Assembly (NCBI RefSeq): GCF_037126265.1
Contig: NZ_JAYLLN010000001.1
Coordinates: 1 to 64,000 of the forward strand
Direction: 5' to 3'
DNA length: 64,000 nucleotides
From: Sphingobacterium tenebrionis
GTDB lineage: Bacteria; Bacteroidota; Bacteroidia; Sphingobacteriales; Sphingobacteriaceae
Shown here: positions 17,302-26,876 of the stretch, in pieces
Layout: each line of letters begins with the position of its first letter
Position numbering within the stretch: the stretch's first letter is position 1
Translations under genes and position numbers: made by a program
Notes under the pieces: model-generated
Database searches by the model: none
Told to the model about the DNA's origin: nothing
Seen by the model: only the letters and a program-made list of their open reading frames with translations

Positions 17302-18978
17302 ATGACTCAGGATTCAAAAAAAGATAAAAACCCGTCAGATCAATTAAAAAGCACCTTATTTCAAAGAATAGCTTTTTTATGCTTTATTTTTATGCTGAGT
17401 TTGAGTTTTATGCAGTGTGCGAACATGCAAAGACCAACTGGAGGACCCAAGGATTCCATTCCACCAAAAATTCTGAATGAGTCGCCGGCAAACCTTTCCC
17501 GAAATTTTAAGGATAAGGAAATCGTCATCACTTTTGATGAATATATCAAATTGGCCAATTGGCAGCGCGAGTTCAACCTCTCCCCCGATGCCAGTACTTC
17601 TATCCAACCAAAAGTCAAGAAGAAGAATCTGATCATTACCCTACCAGATTCATTAGATGCCAACACCACGTATACCATCAATTTTGGAAAAGGCTTGGTC
17701 GATTACAACGAGAGCAATCCATTGATGAACTATACCTATGTTTTCTCTACAGGTGACAAATTGGATTCCTTAACCATAGAAGGATCGGTGATGAATGGCT
17801 ATACCAAAGAATTCGATCTGAGCAAGGACAAAGAAGTCATAGCTATTTTGATTCCGACGAGCAAAGATTCTATTTTCGGTAAGAAAAAAGCCTCCTATTA
17901 CACCAGTGTGGATTCATCTGGAAACTTTAAGTTCAATAACCTGCGAGAAGATACCTACCGGGTATACGCTATCAAAGACATCAACAACGATAAAATCTTC
18001 AATGGGGATGATTGGATAGGGTTCCAGAATGATAGCATTGTATTACAGGAGAATGTATCAGGCATCAAACTAGAATATACCCAATCCCATCCGACCATCT
18101 TCAGAAACCTGGAAAAAAAGATGGATACTGATGGTTCCATGTTATTCACATTCAATAGAAGCATCAATAATCCAACGGTGCGGATCTTGGAACCCGCTAA
18201 CCTGGATGCGGATAAGATCATCCGATTAAGTCCCGAAAATGATACCCTGAGGATATATACCTCTTCTATTGATTACGATTCTGTGCGGGTTGAATTATCC
18301 GAAAATAACCAGGTATTGGATACCCTGAAGTTTAGAAAAGCAAGAAATATCAAGGTTGATCAGCATATACAACCAATCCTGAACATCAGTACCAAAGTAG
18401 ATCGGGTAAAGCATATCCAATTGAGTGCTAAAACACCAATTGCATCCGTTGATAAGAACAAGATCCTCCTAACAGAGGACTCGGTATCACGTAGAAATTT
18501 TCAATTGCAACAGGATTCTATTGATAAAGAACTTTATCATATCCGTTTCAATTGGCGGCCAAATAAGAATTATGAATTAGTTCTACAGGAGAAAGCCATC
18601 TTAGGACCTTTCGATGAATTCAACAAAGAAAGTAAGACAAGTTTCACGTTGAACGAAGCCGATAATTACGGGGATATCAACTTGACGTTCAATGGATTGG
18701 ATACAGGCAAAAGTTATATTATCGAACTTATTGACGAGAAAAAGGATAAGATCTTTGATAAGAAAATATTACCGGCCGATCACAAACTTTCCTACATTAA
18801 ATTTCCTGGAGGTAAATACAGTCTGCGGATAATCGAGGACAGCAATGCAAATGGAAAATGGGATCCAGCGGATGTTTATGCGCGAAAACAAGCGGAAAGA
18901 ATATGGTACCTGGATAGGACGTTTACCATCAGGGCAAACTGGGAACAGAACGAAACCATTGAAGTAAACTTTCCTTAG
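17302..18978 (+). CDS. Putative lipoprotein with N-terminal Ig-like (Big_5) domain
   Basis: A 558-residue exported protein. A basic N-terminus and hydrophobic segment (about residues 21-38) end in FMQC (Cys39), a loose lipobox of the Bacteroidota kind. Then RPTGGPKDSIPPKI introduces a Big_5 immunoglobulin-like domain (ESPANLSRNFKDKEIVITFDEYI, about 55-150), followed by repeated beta-rich modules, one resembling a carboxypeptidase-regulatory fold (DSSGNFKFNNLREDTYRVYAIKD). The GGPKDxxPP opening is typical of a conserved Bacteroidota surface-protein family. The function is unknown. It follows mnmG by 77 bp. Confidence 0.8.
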   Translation: MTQDSKKDKNPSDQLKSTLFQRIAFLCFIFMLSLSFMQCANMQRPTGGPKDSIPPKILNESPANLSRNFKDKEIVITFDEYIKLANWQREFNLSPDASTSIQPKVKKKNLIITLPDSLDANTTYTINFGKGLVDYNESNPLMNYTYVFSTGDKLDSLTIEGSVMNGYTKEFDLSKDKEVIAILIPTSKDSIFGKKKASYYTSVDSSGNFKFNNLREDTYRVYAIKDINNDKIFNGDDWIGFQNDSIVLQENVSGIKLEYTQSHPTIFRNLEKKMDTDGSMLFTFNRSINNPTVRILEPANLDADKIIRLSPENDTLRIYTSSIDYDSVRVELSENNQVLDTLKFRKARNIKVDQHIQPILNISTKVDRVKHIQLSAKTPIASVDKNKILLTEDSVSRRNFQLQQDSIDKELYHIRFNWRPNKNYELVLQEKAILGPFDEFNKESKTSFTLNEADNYGDINLTFNGLDTGKSYIIELIDEKKDKIFDKKILPADHKLSYIKFPGGKYSLRIIEDSNANGKWDPADVYARKQAERIWYLDRTFTIRANWEQNETIEVNFP

Positions 18979-19005
18979 CCTAAATCAATGGTTCCGATTC
19001 AAAAT

Positions 19006-19524
19006 TTAGTTTTCTTCCTGGAACCAAGAAGAATATAGCACATAATTATGTGGTAATTTTTTTAAGAGATTAAGCTGCTCCTCCGTGAGCGGCTTTATTT
19101 TTTTGGCAGGAACACCAGCATACAGGAATCCCGATTCACAGATACTGTTCTCCAATACCACAGCTCCGGCTGCAATGATCACATTGCTCTGAATATGGGC
19201 TTTATCCATGACTATAGCCCCCATCCCGATAAGTACATAATCATCTATAATACAGCCATGTACAATGGCATTATGCCCGATGTTCACATAATTTCCAATA
19301 TCGGTACCATTCTTCAGATAGGTTCCGTGGATGGTCACATTATCCTGTATATTGGAATACTTGCCAATACGTATATAATTCACATCCCCTCTGATCACGG
19401 CATTGAACCAGATTGAGCAATGTTCCGCAATTTCCACATCACCGACAATGGTACAATTGGGCGCTACAAAGCAGTTTTCAGCAATAATAGGTTGTTTGTC
19501 CTTAACAGGAAGTATAGTTGCCAT
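19006..19524 (-). CDS. Gamma-carbonic anhydrase family protein
   Basis: A 172-residue left-handed beta-helix protein of hexapeptide repeats. Three histidines at the gamma-carbonic anhydrase metal positions are visible (His66 in TIHG, His84 in IGHNA and His89 in VHGC). Family members range from true carbonic anhydrases to YrdA/PaaY-like proteins of uncertain activity. It lies 9 bp after nadB and is probably co-transcribed; the link to NAD synthesis is not obvious. Confidence 0.9.
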   Translation of the reverse strand: MATILPVKDKQPIIAENCFVAPNCTIVGDVEIAEHCSIWFNAVIRGDVNYIRIGKYSNIQDNVTIHGTYLKNGTDIGNYVNIGHNAIVHGCIIDDYVLIGMGAIVMDKAHIQSNVIIAAGAVVLENSICESGFLYAGVPAKKIKPLTEEQLNLLKKLPHNYVLYSSWFQEEN

Positions 19525-19533
19525 AGATTGGGT

Positions 19534-21123
19534 TTAAAGGATCGTATCTTCTAATATATTAGCATGTTGCGGATAATCTGTGGTGTAATGCAATCCCCTA
19601 CTCTCTTTTCGCTGTGTAGCTGATTTAACCACGAGATAAGCCACCTGAATGACATTCCGAAGCTCACATAGCTTAACCGACAATTTGGTGTTCTTATAGA
19701 AGGATTCCGTTTCTTCATGGAGTAATCCCAATCTACGCATCGCACGTTCTAACCTAAAATCAGAACGAACAATTCCCACATAATCGCTCATCAACTTTTG
19801 TGTTTCACGAAGGTTGTGGGTCACCAAAATATCCTCATTACTCAATTGGGTATTGGAATCATCCCAAGAAGGAATGTCTTCCTGATAGTCGATAGATCCA
19901 ACAATTTTACTTGCATCTTCAAAAATCCGGTGTGCATATACAGCTGCTTCTAATAAAGAGTTGGATGCCAATCGATTGGCTCCATGTAAGCCTGTTGAAG
20001 AACATTCTCCACATGCATATAAACTTTTTATACTGGTAGCTCCGTATTCATCCACCATAATACCACCACATAAATAATGCGCAGCAGGTGATACCGGAAT
20101 AAAATCCTTGGTCATATCCAAACCAACGGACAGGCATTTTTCGTAGATATTAGGAAAATGGGAAAGAATATCGGCTTTGGATCGATGGGTAATATCTAAA
20201 TACACATAATCCAATCCGGATTTCTTCATCTCCGCATCAATAGCACGGGCCACAATATCCCTCGGCGCCAGCGATCCGCGTTCATCGTATTCTTCCATAA
20301 AGGATTCCCCATTCGCACGTCTCAAAATACCACCGAAACCACGCACAGCTTCAGAAATCAAAAATGCGGGATATTCCCTTGGATTATATAAAGCCGTTGG
20401 ATGGAACTGTATAAATTCCATATTACGAACTTTACCTTTTGCACGATAGACCATGGCAATACCATCACCTGTGGCAATGGTAGGGTTCGTTGTACTGGAA
20501 TACACATGTCCAGCTCCACCAGTTGCCATCAAGGTAACCTTTGAAAGGATCTTTTCCACCACCTTGCTTTTTGTATTTAACGCGTAGATACCATAGCAAT
20601 TGATGTTTTCTGAACGTTTATCCACATGTATACCCAAATGGTGTTGAGTAATTAGATCAACGGCGAAATAATGTGTTAATATCTCAATATTAGGATTCGC
20701 ATGGATTTGATCCAATAGCGCCCTTTCGATCTCATAGCCTGTAATGTCCTTATAATGAAGGATCCTATGCATGGAATGACCACCTTCACGGGCCAGATCA
20801 TATTCGCCGGAATCTTCCTTATCGAAAGAAGTACCATAAGCAATCAGCTCATTTATACGAGCAGGCCCTTCTTTCACCACGTTTTCCACAACCTGGGTAT
20901 CACATAGACCATCTCCTGCGATCAGGGTATCTTCAATATGTTTTTCAAAGCTATCGGTTTCATCCGTTACGACGGCAACCCCACCCTGAGCATATTTTGT
21001 ATTCGACTCATCCTCATTGGCTTTCGTTACGATAAGCACTTTTCCTAGCTTAGCAGCTTTGAGCGCAAAACTCAAGCCTGCAATTCCTGATCCTACGACT
21101 AAAAAATCAACTTTTCTATCCAC
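19534..21123 (-). CDS. nadB: L-aspartate oxidase
   Basis: Flavoenzyme oxidising L-aspartate to iminoaspartate, the first step of de novo NAD synthesis. The 529 residues include the FAD motif VVGSGIAGLSFALKA (about residue 8 onward), the NTKYAQGGVAVV block, the active-site region REGGHSMHRILH, EFIQFHPTALY and the C-terminal helical domain. Its product is used by quinolinate synthase (nadA), transcribed the other way across the putative origin gap; nadC is absent here. It leads a two-gene operon with the carbonic-anhydrase-like gene. Confidence 0.97.
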   Translation of the reverse strand: MDRKVDFLVVGSGIAGLSFALKAAKLGKVLIVTKANEDESNTKYAQGGVAVVTDETDSFEKHIEDTLIAGDGLCDTQVVENVVKEGPARINELIAYGTSFDKEDSGEYDLAREGGHSMHRILHYKDITGYEIERALLDQIHANPNIEILTHYFAVDLITQHHLGIHVDKRSENINCYGIYALNTKSKVVEKILSKVTLMATGGAGHVYSSTTNPTIATGDGIAMVYRAKGKVRNMEFIQFHPTALYNPREYPAFLISEAVRGFGGILRRANGESFMEEYDERGSLAPRDIVARAIDAEMKKSGLDYVYLDITHRSKADILSHFPNIYEKCLSVGLDMTKDFIPVSPAAHYLCGGIMVDEYGATSIKSLYACGECSSTGLHGANRLASNSLLEAAVYAHRIFEDASKIVGSIDYQEDIPSWDDSNTQLSNEDILVTHNLRETQKLMSDYVGIVRSDFRLERAMRRLGLLHEETESFYKNTKLSVKLCELRNVIQVAYLVVKSATQRKESRGLHYTTDYPQHANILEDTIL

Positions 21124-21618
21124 AACCTATGTTTACTGTTATATCCTTTATTAATACCTAATAAACCAACAAATTAACAAAATATGTGGAAAACCTGTAA
21201 ATAACTCGTGGAATAAAATTGAAAACTTCTCAAAAATCAACATCGCTATCAATTTCCACACAATTATTACCAAAATATTAAGAGCAAATGAATGTAATAT
21301 TAACAATTCCCCACAAACAAACATTTCACAAAAAAATATGGAAAAAATAAAGGGTCAAAAATGAGCGGACTGAAAATCAATAGATAAGGCTTTTAGACCT
21401 GTGGATAACTTGTGAATAAATAGAGAATATCCATTAAATAAAATTAAAAATCCTAAAATTATCCCCATTATCCACATGCTAATAAACAACAAGATTCTTC
21501 TTTTAAAAAAAGAGTTATTAATTATTGAAAAAAAGGAATGTGGATTTCGTTTCATTTTCTTTGTTTACTTTTGTGTAATCGATCAATGAAATCACATTTG
21601 TCAATTAATCGAAACCAA
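21124..21618. other. oriC: Putative chromosomal replication origin (oriC) in the nadB-nadA gap
   Basis: A 495-bp AT-rich divergent gap with no convincing gene. Three perfect DnaA boxes (TTATNCACA): TGTGGATAA (21400-21408, reverse), TGTGAATAA (21411-21419, reverse) and TTATCCACA (21468-21476). Single-mismatch boxes are TTATCCCCA (21459-21467), TGTGGAAAA (21185-21193) and ATTTCCACA (21252-21260). The flanks are almost pure A/T. Gene orientation flips here and dnaA is 10 kb to the right. TACTTTTG (21566-21573) is a probable nadA promoter element. No experiment supports the assignment. Confidence 0.6.
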
Positions 21619-22617
21619 ATGAATAAAACTTTTGAATACGACTTGGAGGCGAAGGGCTATATTGATGTGGCGATAGACCCGACCATCGATCTGGTTGCAG
21701 AAATCAATAAGCTGAAGAAAGAGAAGAATGCCGTTATCCTAGCCCATTATTATCAGGAATCTGAGATTCAGGATCTTGCTGATTATATTGGCGACAGTTT
21801 GGGCTTATCGCAACAGGCTGCAAAGACGGATGCGGAGGTGATTGTATTTGCCGGTGTTCATTTCATGGCAGAAACAGCGAAGATACTTTCTCCAAGTAAG
21901 AAAGTATTGTTACCTGATCTAAAGGCAGGATGCTCTTTATCAGATAGTTGTCCGCCACATTTATTTGCAAAATTCAAAGAGAAATATCCGGATCACTTGG
22001 TGATCACCTATGTGAACTGTACGGCTGAACTGAAGGCTTTATCCGATATCGTTTGTACTTCCAGTAATGCGGTGCAGATTGTGGAAAGTTTACCGGAGGA
22101 TCAGAAGATCATCTTTGGTCCTGACCGTAATCTAGGGGATTATGTGAAGAAGAAAACGGGTAGGGATCTAGTGCTTTGGAACGGTGCGTGTATGGTGCAC
22201 GAGATCTTCTCGCAGGAAAGGATCGATGCCTTGCGCGCAGAATATCCAGATGCGAAGTTTATTGCACATCCAGAATGTGAGGAACACATCCTTGCACAGG
22301 CGGATTACATCGGTTCTACCTCAGGGATGTTGAAATTTACGATCGAGGATGCGGCAGATACCTTTATCGTCGCTACAGAATCAGGAATCCTACATCAGAT
22401 GCAGAAGGCCTCTCCTTCTAAGACGTTCATTCCAGCGCCACCAAACAACATGTGTGCTTGTAATGATTGTCCGCATATGAAATTGAATACCCTGGAAAAA
22501 TTATACAATTGCTTGTATTACGAGCAGCCAGAGATCATTCTTCCAGAGGATATCATCAAACGGGCTCAGCGACCTATTGAAAGGATGTTGGATATTTCTG
22601 CAAAATTGGGATTATAA
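21619..22617 (+). CDS. nadA: Quinolinate synthase A
   Basis: [4Fe-4S] enzyme condensing iminoaspartate with dihydroxyacetone phosphate to quinolinate. The frame opens at 21538, but the ATG at 21619 gives the family N-terminus (332 residues); the upstream part lies in the AT-rich gap. Visible: VILAHYYQ, the cysteine-bearing AGCSLSDSCPP, YVNCTAELKALSD, WNGACMVHE, HPECEEH and NNMCACNDCPHM motifs, which include the cluster ligands. It works with nadB, divergent across the putative origin. thiL begins 3 bases after its stop, so the two are co-transcribed. Confidence 0.97.
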   Translation: MNKTFEYDLEAKGYIDVAIDPTIDLVAEINKLKKEKNAVILAHYYQESEIQDLADYIGDSLGLSQQAAKTDAEVIVFAGVHFMAETAKILSPSKKVLLPDLKAGCSLSDSCPPHLFAKFKEKYPDHLVITYVNCTAELKALSDIVCTSSNAVQIVESLPEDQKIIFGPDRNLGDYVKKKTGRDLVLWNGACMVHEIFSQERIDALRAEYPDAKFIAHPECEEHILAQADYIGSTSGMLKFTIEDAADTFIVATESGILHQMQKASPSKTFIPAPPNNMCACNDCPHMKLNTLEKLYNCLYYEQPEIILPEDIIKRAQRPIERMLDISAKLGL

Positions 22618-22619
22618 CT

Positions 22620-23657
22620 ATGTTCGATAATATTGAAAAAACAAATCTGAATGAAATGGGTGAATTTGGTCTGATCGAGCATCTGACCAAGAATATTCAG
22701 CTCACCCAAAAAAGTACCATCAAGGGTGTAGGAGATGATGCCGCTGTATTGGATTTTTCCAATCAGAAGGTTTTGGTTTCTACGGATCTCTTGCTGGAGA
22801 ATGTTCATTTTGATTTACGGTATGTCCCGCTTAAACATTTGGGATATAAGGCGATACAGGTTAACCTGAGTGATATTTATGCCATGAATGGTATGGCTTC
22901 ACAGGTTACTTTTTCCATTGGATTATCCTCTAAGTTTCCTTTGGAAGCGGTGGAGGAAATTTATGAAGGTGCTTTGATCGCTTGCCAGAATTATAATGTG
23001 GATTTGATTGGTGGGGATACGTCTACTTCAGCGCAGGGATTGGTGATTTCGGTGACCAGTATGGGCTATGCAGAGGAAGCTAAGATTGCTTATCGTTCTG
23101 GAGCGAAAGAAGGAGATTTGGTATGTGTTTCTGGGGATCTTGGTGGAGCGTATGTTGGCCTGCAGTTATTGGAAAGAGAAAAGCAGATTTTCTTGGAAAA
23201 TCCTGGTATACAGCCTGATCTGGAAGGAAAAGATTATATTATTGAAAGGCAGCTGAAGCCGGATGCCAGAAAGGATATTGTGCAGTTGTTGGCGGATCTG
23301 GAGATCCAGCCGCATGCGATGATCGATGTTTCGGATGGCTTGGCATCGGAAATCTTGCATATCTGTAAGGCTTCGAATGTTGGTTGTAAACTGTATGAGG
23401 AGAAGATTCCTATTGATCCGATGACCTATGAAACGGCAAGGGAATTTGGATTGGATCCTACGGTTTGTGCATTAAGTGGTGGTGAAGATTATGAGTTGTT
23501 GTTTACCATTTCTCAATCGGATTATGATAAGGTAAAAGGACAGCTGGATATTTCCGTGATTGGACATATTACGGAGGCATCAGCAGGATGCCAGATGATT
23601 TCTAAATCAGGGAATGTGCATGATATTACAGCTCAAGGCTGGAATGCTTTCAGTTAA
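22620..23657 (+). CDS. thiL: Thiamine-monophosphate kinase
   Basis: Phosphorylates thiamine monophosphate to thiamine diphosphate, the last step of the cofactor pathway. The 345 residues show the PurM-like fold: GVGDDAAVLDF and STDLLLENVHFDL near the N-terminus, the LIGGDTS Mg-ATP motif, and GGEDYELLFTI near the C-terminus. It starts 3 bp after nadA, so it sits in an operon of two cofactor genes. The downstream gap holds a repeat element. Confidence 0.96.
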   Translation: MFDNIEKTNLNEMGEFGLIEHLTKNIQLTQKSTIKGVGDDAAVLDFSNQKVLVSTDLLLENVHFDLRYVPLKHLGYKAIQVNLSDIYAMNGMASQVTFSIGLSSKFPLEAVEEIYEGALIACQNYNVDLIGGDTSTSAQGLVISVTSMGYAEEAKIAYRSGAKEGDLVCVSGDLGGAYVGLQLLEREKQIFLENPGIQPDLEGKDYIIERQLKPDARKDIVQLLADLEIQPHAMIDVSDGLASEILHICKASNVGCKLYEEKIPIDPMTYETAREFGLDPTVCALSGGEDYELLFTISQSDYDKVKGQLDISVIGHITEASAGCQMISKSGNVHDITAQGWNAFS

Positions 23658-23985
23658 AGATTATAGATGTTAGATTATAGATTATAGACCTTTCCCTGAC
23701 TTTGCGATATCCCGTCATTGCGAGGAGGTACGACGAAGCAATCTTCCCGCATGTCATGGTGAGCGTAGTCGAACCATCTGTTGCTGTACAACCGTACAGA
23801 TCCTTCGACTCCGCTCAGGATGACAAAGACAGCTCAGGATGACAAAGTCCAAAGATTGCTTCGTTCCTCGCAATGACGAAATAGTGGCAACGACGTAATA
23901 GTGGTAATGACGGACTAGTGGCAAGGACGAATGGTTCCCAAGGACCAGGTCTATCATCTAATATCTATCATCTATCATCTAAAAA
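23658..23985. repeat. Nested palindromic dispersed repeat, copy 1
   Basis: No gene in this 328-bp gap. An outer inverted repeat pairs about 23713-23744 (core CATTGCGAGGA and GAAGCAATCT) with 23851-23878. Nested inside is a second pair, 23754-23780 (GAGCGTAGTCGAACC) and 23797-23825 (CTTCGACTCCGCTCAGGATG), with GCTCAGGATGACAAAG repeated at 23832-23847. Short degenerate repeats (TAGTGGCAA-CGACG type, and ATTATAGAT/ATCTATCATCTA type) flank it. It resembles REP/MITE-like dispersed elements. The outer arms recur at 33131-33203. Confidence 0.8.
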
Positions 23986-25593
23986 CTACACCTGTATCAC
24001 CCCAACATTATATTTTCCCATGTCAGCATTATGACTAGCTGCTTCTATCCCCATAGAAATGATTTTCCGCGTCTCTGCGGGATCAATCACCCCATCAACC
24101 CATAATCTACTAGCCGCATAATACGGACTCAACTGCGCCTTGTATTTCGCTTCTATATCCGCCAATAACTTATTCTTATCCTCTTCCGAAAGGGTAACAT
24201 TCTTTGATTTCAAGGCTGCTTCCTGGATCTGCAATAAAGTTTTTCCTGCAGATGCTCCACTCATTACCGCAATCTGCGCCGTTGGCCAAGCATAGATCAA
24301 CCTTGGATCATAAGCTTTTCCACACATCGCATAATTTCCTGCTCCATAGCTATTCCCTACCATAAACGTAAATTTTGGAACTACCGAATTCGCCATCGCA
24401 TTCACCATTTTAGCACCATCTTTAATGATACCGCCATGTTCCGATCTCGAACCCACCATAAAACCCGTTATATCCTGAAAGAATACCAAAGGAATCTTCT
24501 GCTGATTACAGTTCATGATAAACCGAGCTGCCTTATCCGCAGAATCCGAATAGATAACCCCTCCCATCTGCATTTCCGTTGCATTTCCTGGCTTCTTCGC
24601 CTTCACCACTTCCCGTTGATTGGCAACAATACCTACCGCCCAACCATCAACCCGTGCCAATGCACAGATCAACGTCTTTCCATAATCCTTTTTATATTCC
24701 TCAATACTTCCCTCATCCACAATAGCCTTCAATATTTCCAACATATTATAGGGCTTTAAGCGGTCTTCGGGTAAATATTGATAGATCTTTTCCACCGGAT
24801 ATTCCGGTGCCAAAGCTTCAGTTCTGGAAAACTTATACCTAGGTTCCTCTCCAAATTTATCCACGATATTCCGAATGGCATCCAAGCAGGATTCATCATC
24901 CGGATATTTATTATCTGTAACACCTGATATTTCAGAATGCGTAGATGCCCCACCCAATGTTTCATTATCGATTACCTCACCAATAGAAGATTTCACCAGG
25001 TAAGAACCCGCCAAAAACACCGAACCCGTACCTTCCACGATTAAGGCATAATCTGACATGATCGGAAGGTAGGCACCACCGGCAACACATGATCCCATGA
25101 TTGCAGCAATCTGGGGAATCCCCATCGCTGAAATCTTGGCATTATTCCTGAAAATTCGTCCAAAATGTTCCTTATCTGGAAATATTTCATCCTGCATCGG
25201 TAGGTAAACCCCGGCAGAATCCACCAAATAAATGATGGGTAAATGATTTTCCATCGCAATTTCCTGCGCTCGGAGGTTCTTCTTACAGGTCATGGGAAAC
25301 CATGCTCCAGCTTTTACGGTTGCATCATTAGAAACCACGATACATAATCTTCCTTTTACATAGCCCATCACGACGACAACACCTGCGTTCGGGCAGCCTC
25401 CATGTTCCAGGTATTGCCCATCTGCTGCGAAGCTTCCAATCTCTACATATGGGCTCTCATCGTCGATTAAATAGGCAATTCGCTCCCAAGCAGACATTTT
25501 TCCCTTTTCCTTTTGTTTTTGGATTTTATCTAATCCTCCACCTAAAACAAGGTCCTCGTGCTTCCTACGAAGTTCATCTAAAAGTTGTTGCAT
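23986..25593 (-). CDS. Acyl-CoA carboxylase beta (carboxyltransferase) subunit
   Basis: A 535-residue carboxyltransferase of the methylcrotonyl-/propionyl-CoA carboxylase beta family. Both crotonase-like halves are complete: GGCPNAGVVVVMGYVKGR and VDSAGVYLPMQDEIFPD in the first, FFQDITGFMVGSR and GNSYGAGNYAMCGKAYDPR in the second. The VDSAG-Y-LPMQ form and the HMG-CoA lyase neighbour suggest methylcrotonyl-CoA carboxylase beta (leucine breakdown), but propionyl-CoA is not excluded. The biotin-carrying alpha subunit is not in the window. Divergent from the acyl-CoA dehydrogenase. Confidence 0.9.
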   Translation of the reverse strand: MQQLLDELRRKHEDLVLGGGLDKIQKQKEKGKMSAWERIAYLIDDESPYVEIGSFAADGQYLEHGGCPNAGVVVVMGYVKGRLCIVVSNDATVKAGAWFPMTCKKNLRAQEIAMENHLPIIYLVDSAGVYLPMQDEIFPDKEHFGRIFRNNAKISAMGIPQIAAIMGSCVAGGAYLPIMSDYALIVEGTGSVFLAGSYLVKSSIGEVIDNETLGGASTHSEISGVTDNKYPDDESCLDAIRNIVDKFGEEPRYKFSRTEALAPEYPVEKIYQYLPEDRLKPYNMLEILKAIVDEGSIEEYKKDYGKTLICALARVDGWAVGIVANQREVVKAKKPGNATEMQMGGVIYSDSADKAARFIMNCNQQKIPLVFFQDITGFMVGSRSEHGGIIKDGAKMVNAMANSVVPKFTFMVGNSYGAGNYAMCGKAYDPRLIYAWPTAQIAVMSGASAGKTLLQIQEAALKSKNVTLSEEDKNKLLADIEAKYKAQLSPYYAASRLWVDGVIDPAETRKIISMGIEAASHNADMGKYNVGVIQV

Positions 25594-25727
25594 TTCGATT
25601 GAAATTATATAAAATATAAAGGTTTATAGCGTTAAATTATTTTAAATATCATAAAATATAATTTGTTTTTTATAATATTTGTAAAAAATAATTAGAACCC
25701 AAATATAAACTAAAATAAAATAATATT

Positions 25728-26876
25728 ATGCATTACGTTGATTCTGACGAACAATTGTCAATGGTAAAGGAAAGTGCGCGTAATTTTGCGAACACCTACA
25801 TTAAACCCCATGTGATGGAATGGGATGAGGCACAGATTTTCCCTAAAGATTTATTCAAAAAGCTTGGTGAGCATGGATTCATGGGTATTATTGTTCCTGA
25901 ACAATATGGTGGTTCAGGCCTTAGTTACCAGGAGTACATCACGATTTTAGATGAAATATCTAAGGTTTGTGGATCGATCGGATTATCCGTTGCTGCCCAT
26001 AATTCCCTTTGTACAAACCATATCTTAAGTTTTGCGAACGAAGAGCAGAAAAAGAAATATTTACCGAAGTTGGCTAGCGGAGAATGGCTAGGAGCTTGGG
26101 GATTAACAGAACCTGGATCTGGATCTGATGCAGGCGGTATGAATACCGTAGCGGTAGCTGATGGAGATTATTTCGTATTGAATGGCGATAAAACATTTAT
26201 CACCCACGCTATATCAGGTGATGTGGCTGTGGTGATGGCGAGAACCGGTGAAAAAGGAGATAAAAAAGGAATTTCTGCTTTTATCGTTGAAAAAGGAACA
26301 CCAGGTTTTTCTGCTGGAGCTAAAATGGATAAATTAGGCATGCGTGCTTCAGAAACCGGTAGTTTGTTCTTCGAAGATTGTCGTATACACAAAGATCAGT
26401 TGATCGGTGAGATTGGGGATGGTTTTGTACAGGCCTTGAAATTATTGGATGGAGGTCGTATTTCCATTGCTGCTTTATCCTTGGGTATTGCCCGTGGCGC
26501 CTACGAATGCGCGTTGAAATATGCCAATGAAAGAGAACAGTTCCAAACTAAGATTTTTGATTTTCAAGCGGTTGGTTTTAATTTAGCGGATATGGCGACC
26601 AAGATCAATGCTTCGGAATTATTGATCCGCCAGGCAGGTTATCTGAAAGATCATGGTAAAAAAGTAACAAAAGAAGGCGCTATGGCGAAACTTTTTGCTT
26701 CTGAAGTTGCTGTTGAAGTATCCAATGATGGTGTTCAGATATTGGGGGGATATGGTTTTACCAAGGATTTCCCGGCTGAGAAATATTTTAGGGATGCAAA
26801 ATTATGTACCATTGGTGAAGGAACAAGTTCCATTCAGCGGATGGTGATTGCAAGAGAAATCAAGAAAGATGCTTAA
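25728..26876 (+). CDS. Acyl-CoA dehydrogenase
   Basis: FAD flavoprotein of 382 residues oxidising a short acyl-CoA to the enoyl-CoA. Signatures: GAWGLTEPGSGSDAGG (flavin/substrate loop) and a C-terminal IGEGTSSIQRMVIARE. The glutamate in IGEG is at the catalytic-base position of short/medium-chain enzymes. Isovaleryl-CoA dehydrogenase instead has Ala there and its base on an internal helix, where this protein reads GRISIAALSLG. So despite the leucine-like context it is better called a generic short-chain dehydrogenase. Its 3' end overlaps the HMG-CoA lyase gene by 8 bp. Confidence 0.93.
   Translation: MHYVDSDEQLSMVKESARNFANTYIKPHVMEWDEAQIFPKDLFKKLGEHGFMGIIVPEQYGGSGLSYQEYITILDEISKVCGSIGLSVAAHNSLCTNHILSFANEEQKKKYLPKLASGEWLGAWGLTEPGSGSDAGGMNTVAVADGDYFVLNGDKTFITHAISGDVAVVMARTGEKGDKKGISAFIVEKGTPGFSAGAKMDKLGMRASETGSLFFEDCRIHKDQLIGEIGDGFVQALKLLDGGRISIAALSLGIARGAYECALKYANEREQFQTKIFDFQAVGFNLADMATKINASELLIRQAGYLKDHGKKVTKEGAMAKLFASEVAVEVSNDGVQILGGYGFTKDFPAEKYFRDAKLCTIGEGTSSIQRMVIAREIKKDA

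Noticed and set aside
18641..18654. parS-like GTTTCACGTTGAAC inside the lipoprotein gene
   Set aside because: Two mismatches in 14 and the palindrome is broken; it lies in coding sequence and is weaker than the sites at 15314-15351.
21355..21555. 66-residue minus-strand frame in the nadB-nadA gap
   Set aside because: The composition is that of AT-rich noncoding DNA, it contains the DnaA boxes, overlaps the nadA promoter element and matches no known family.
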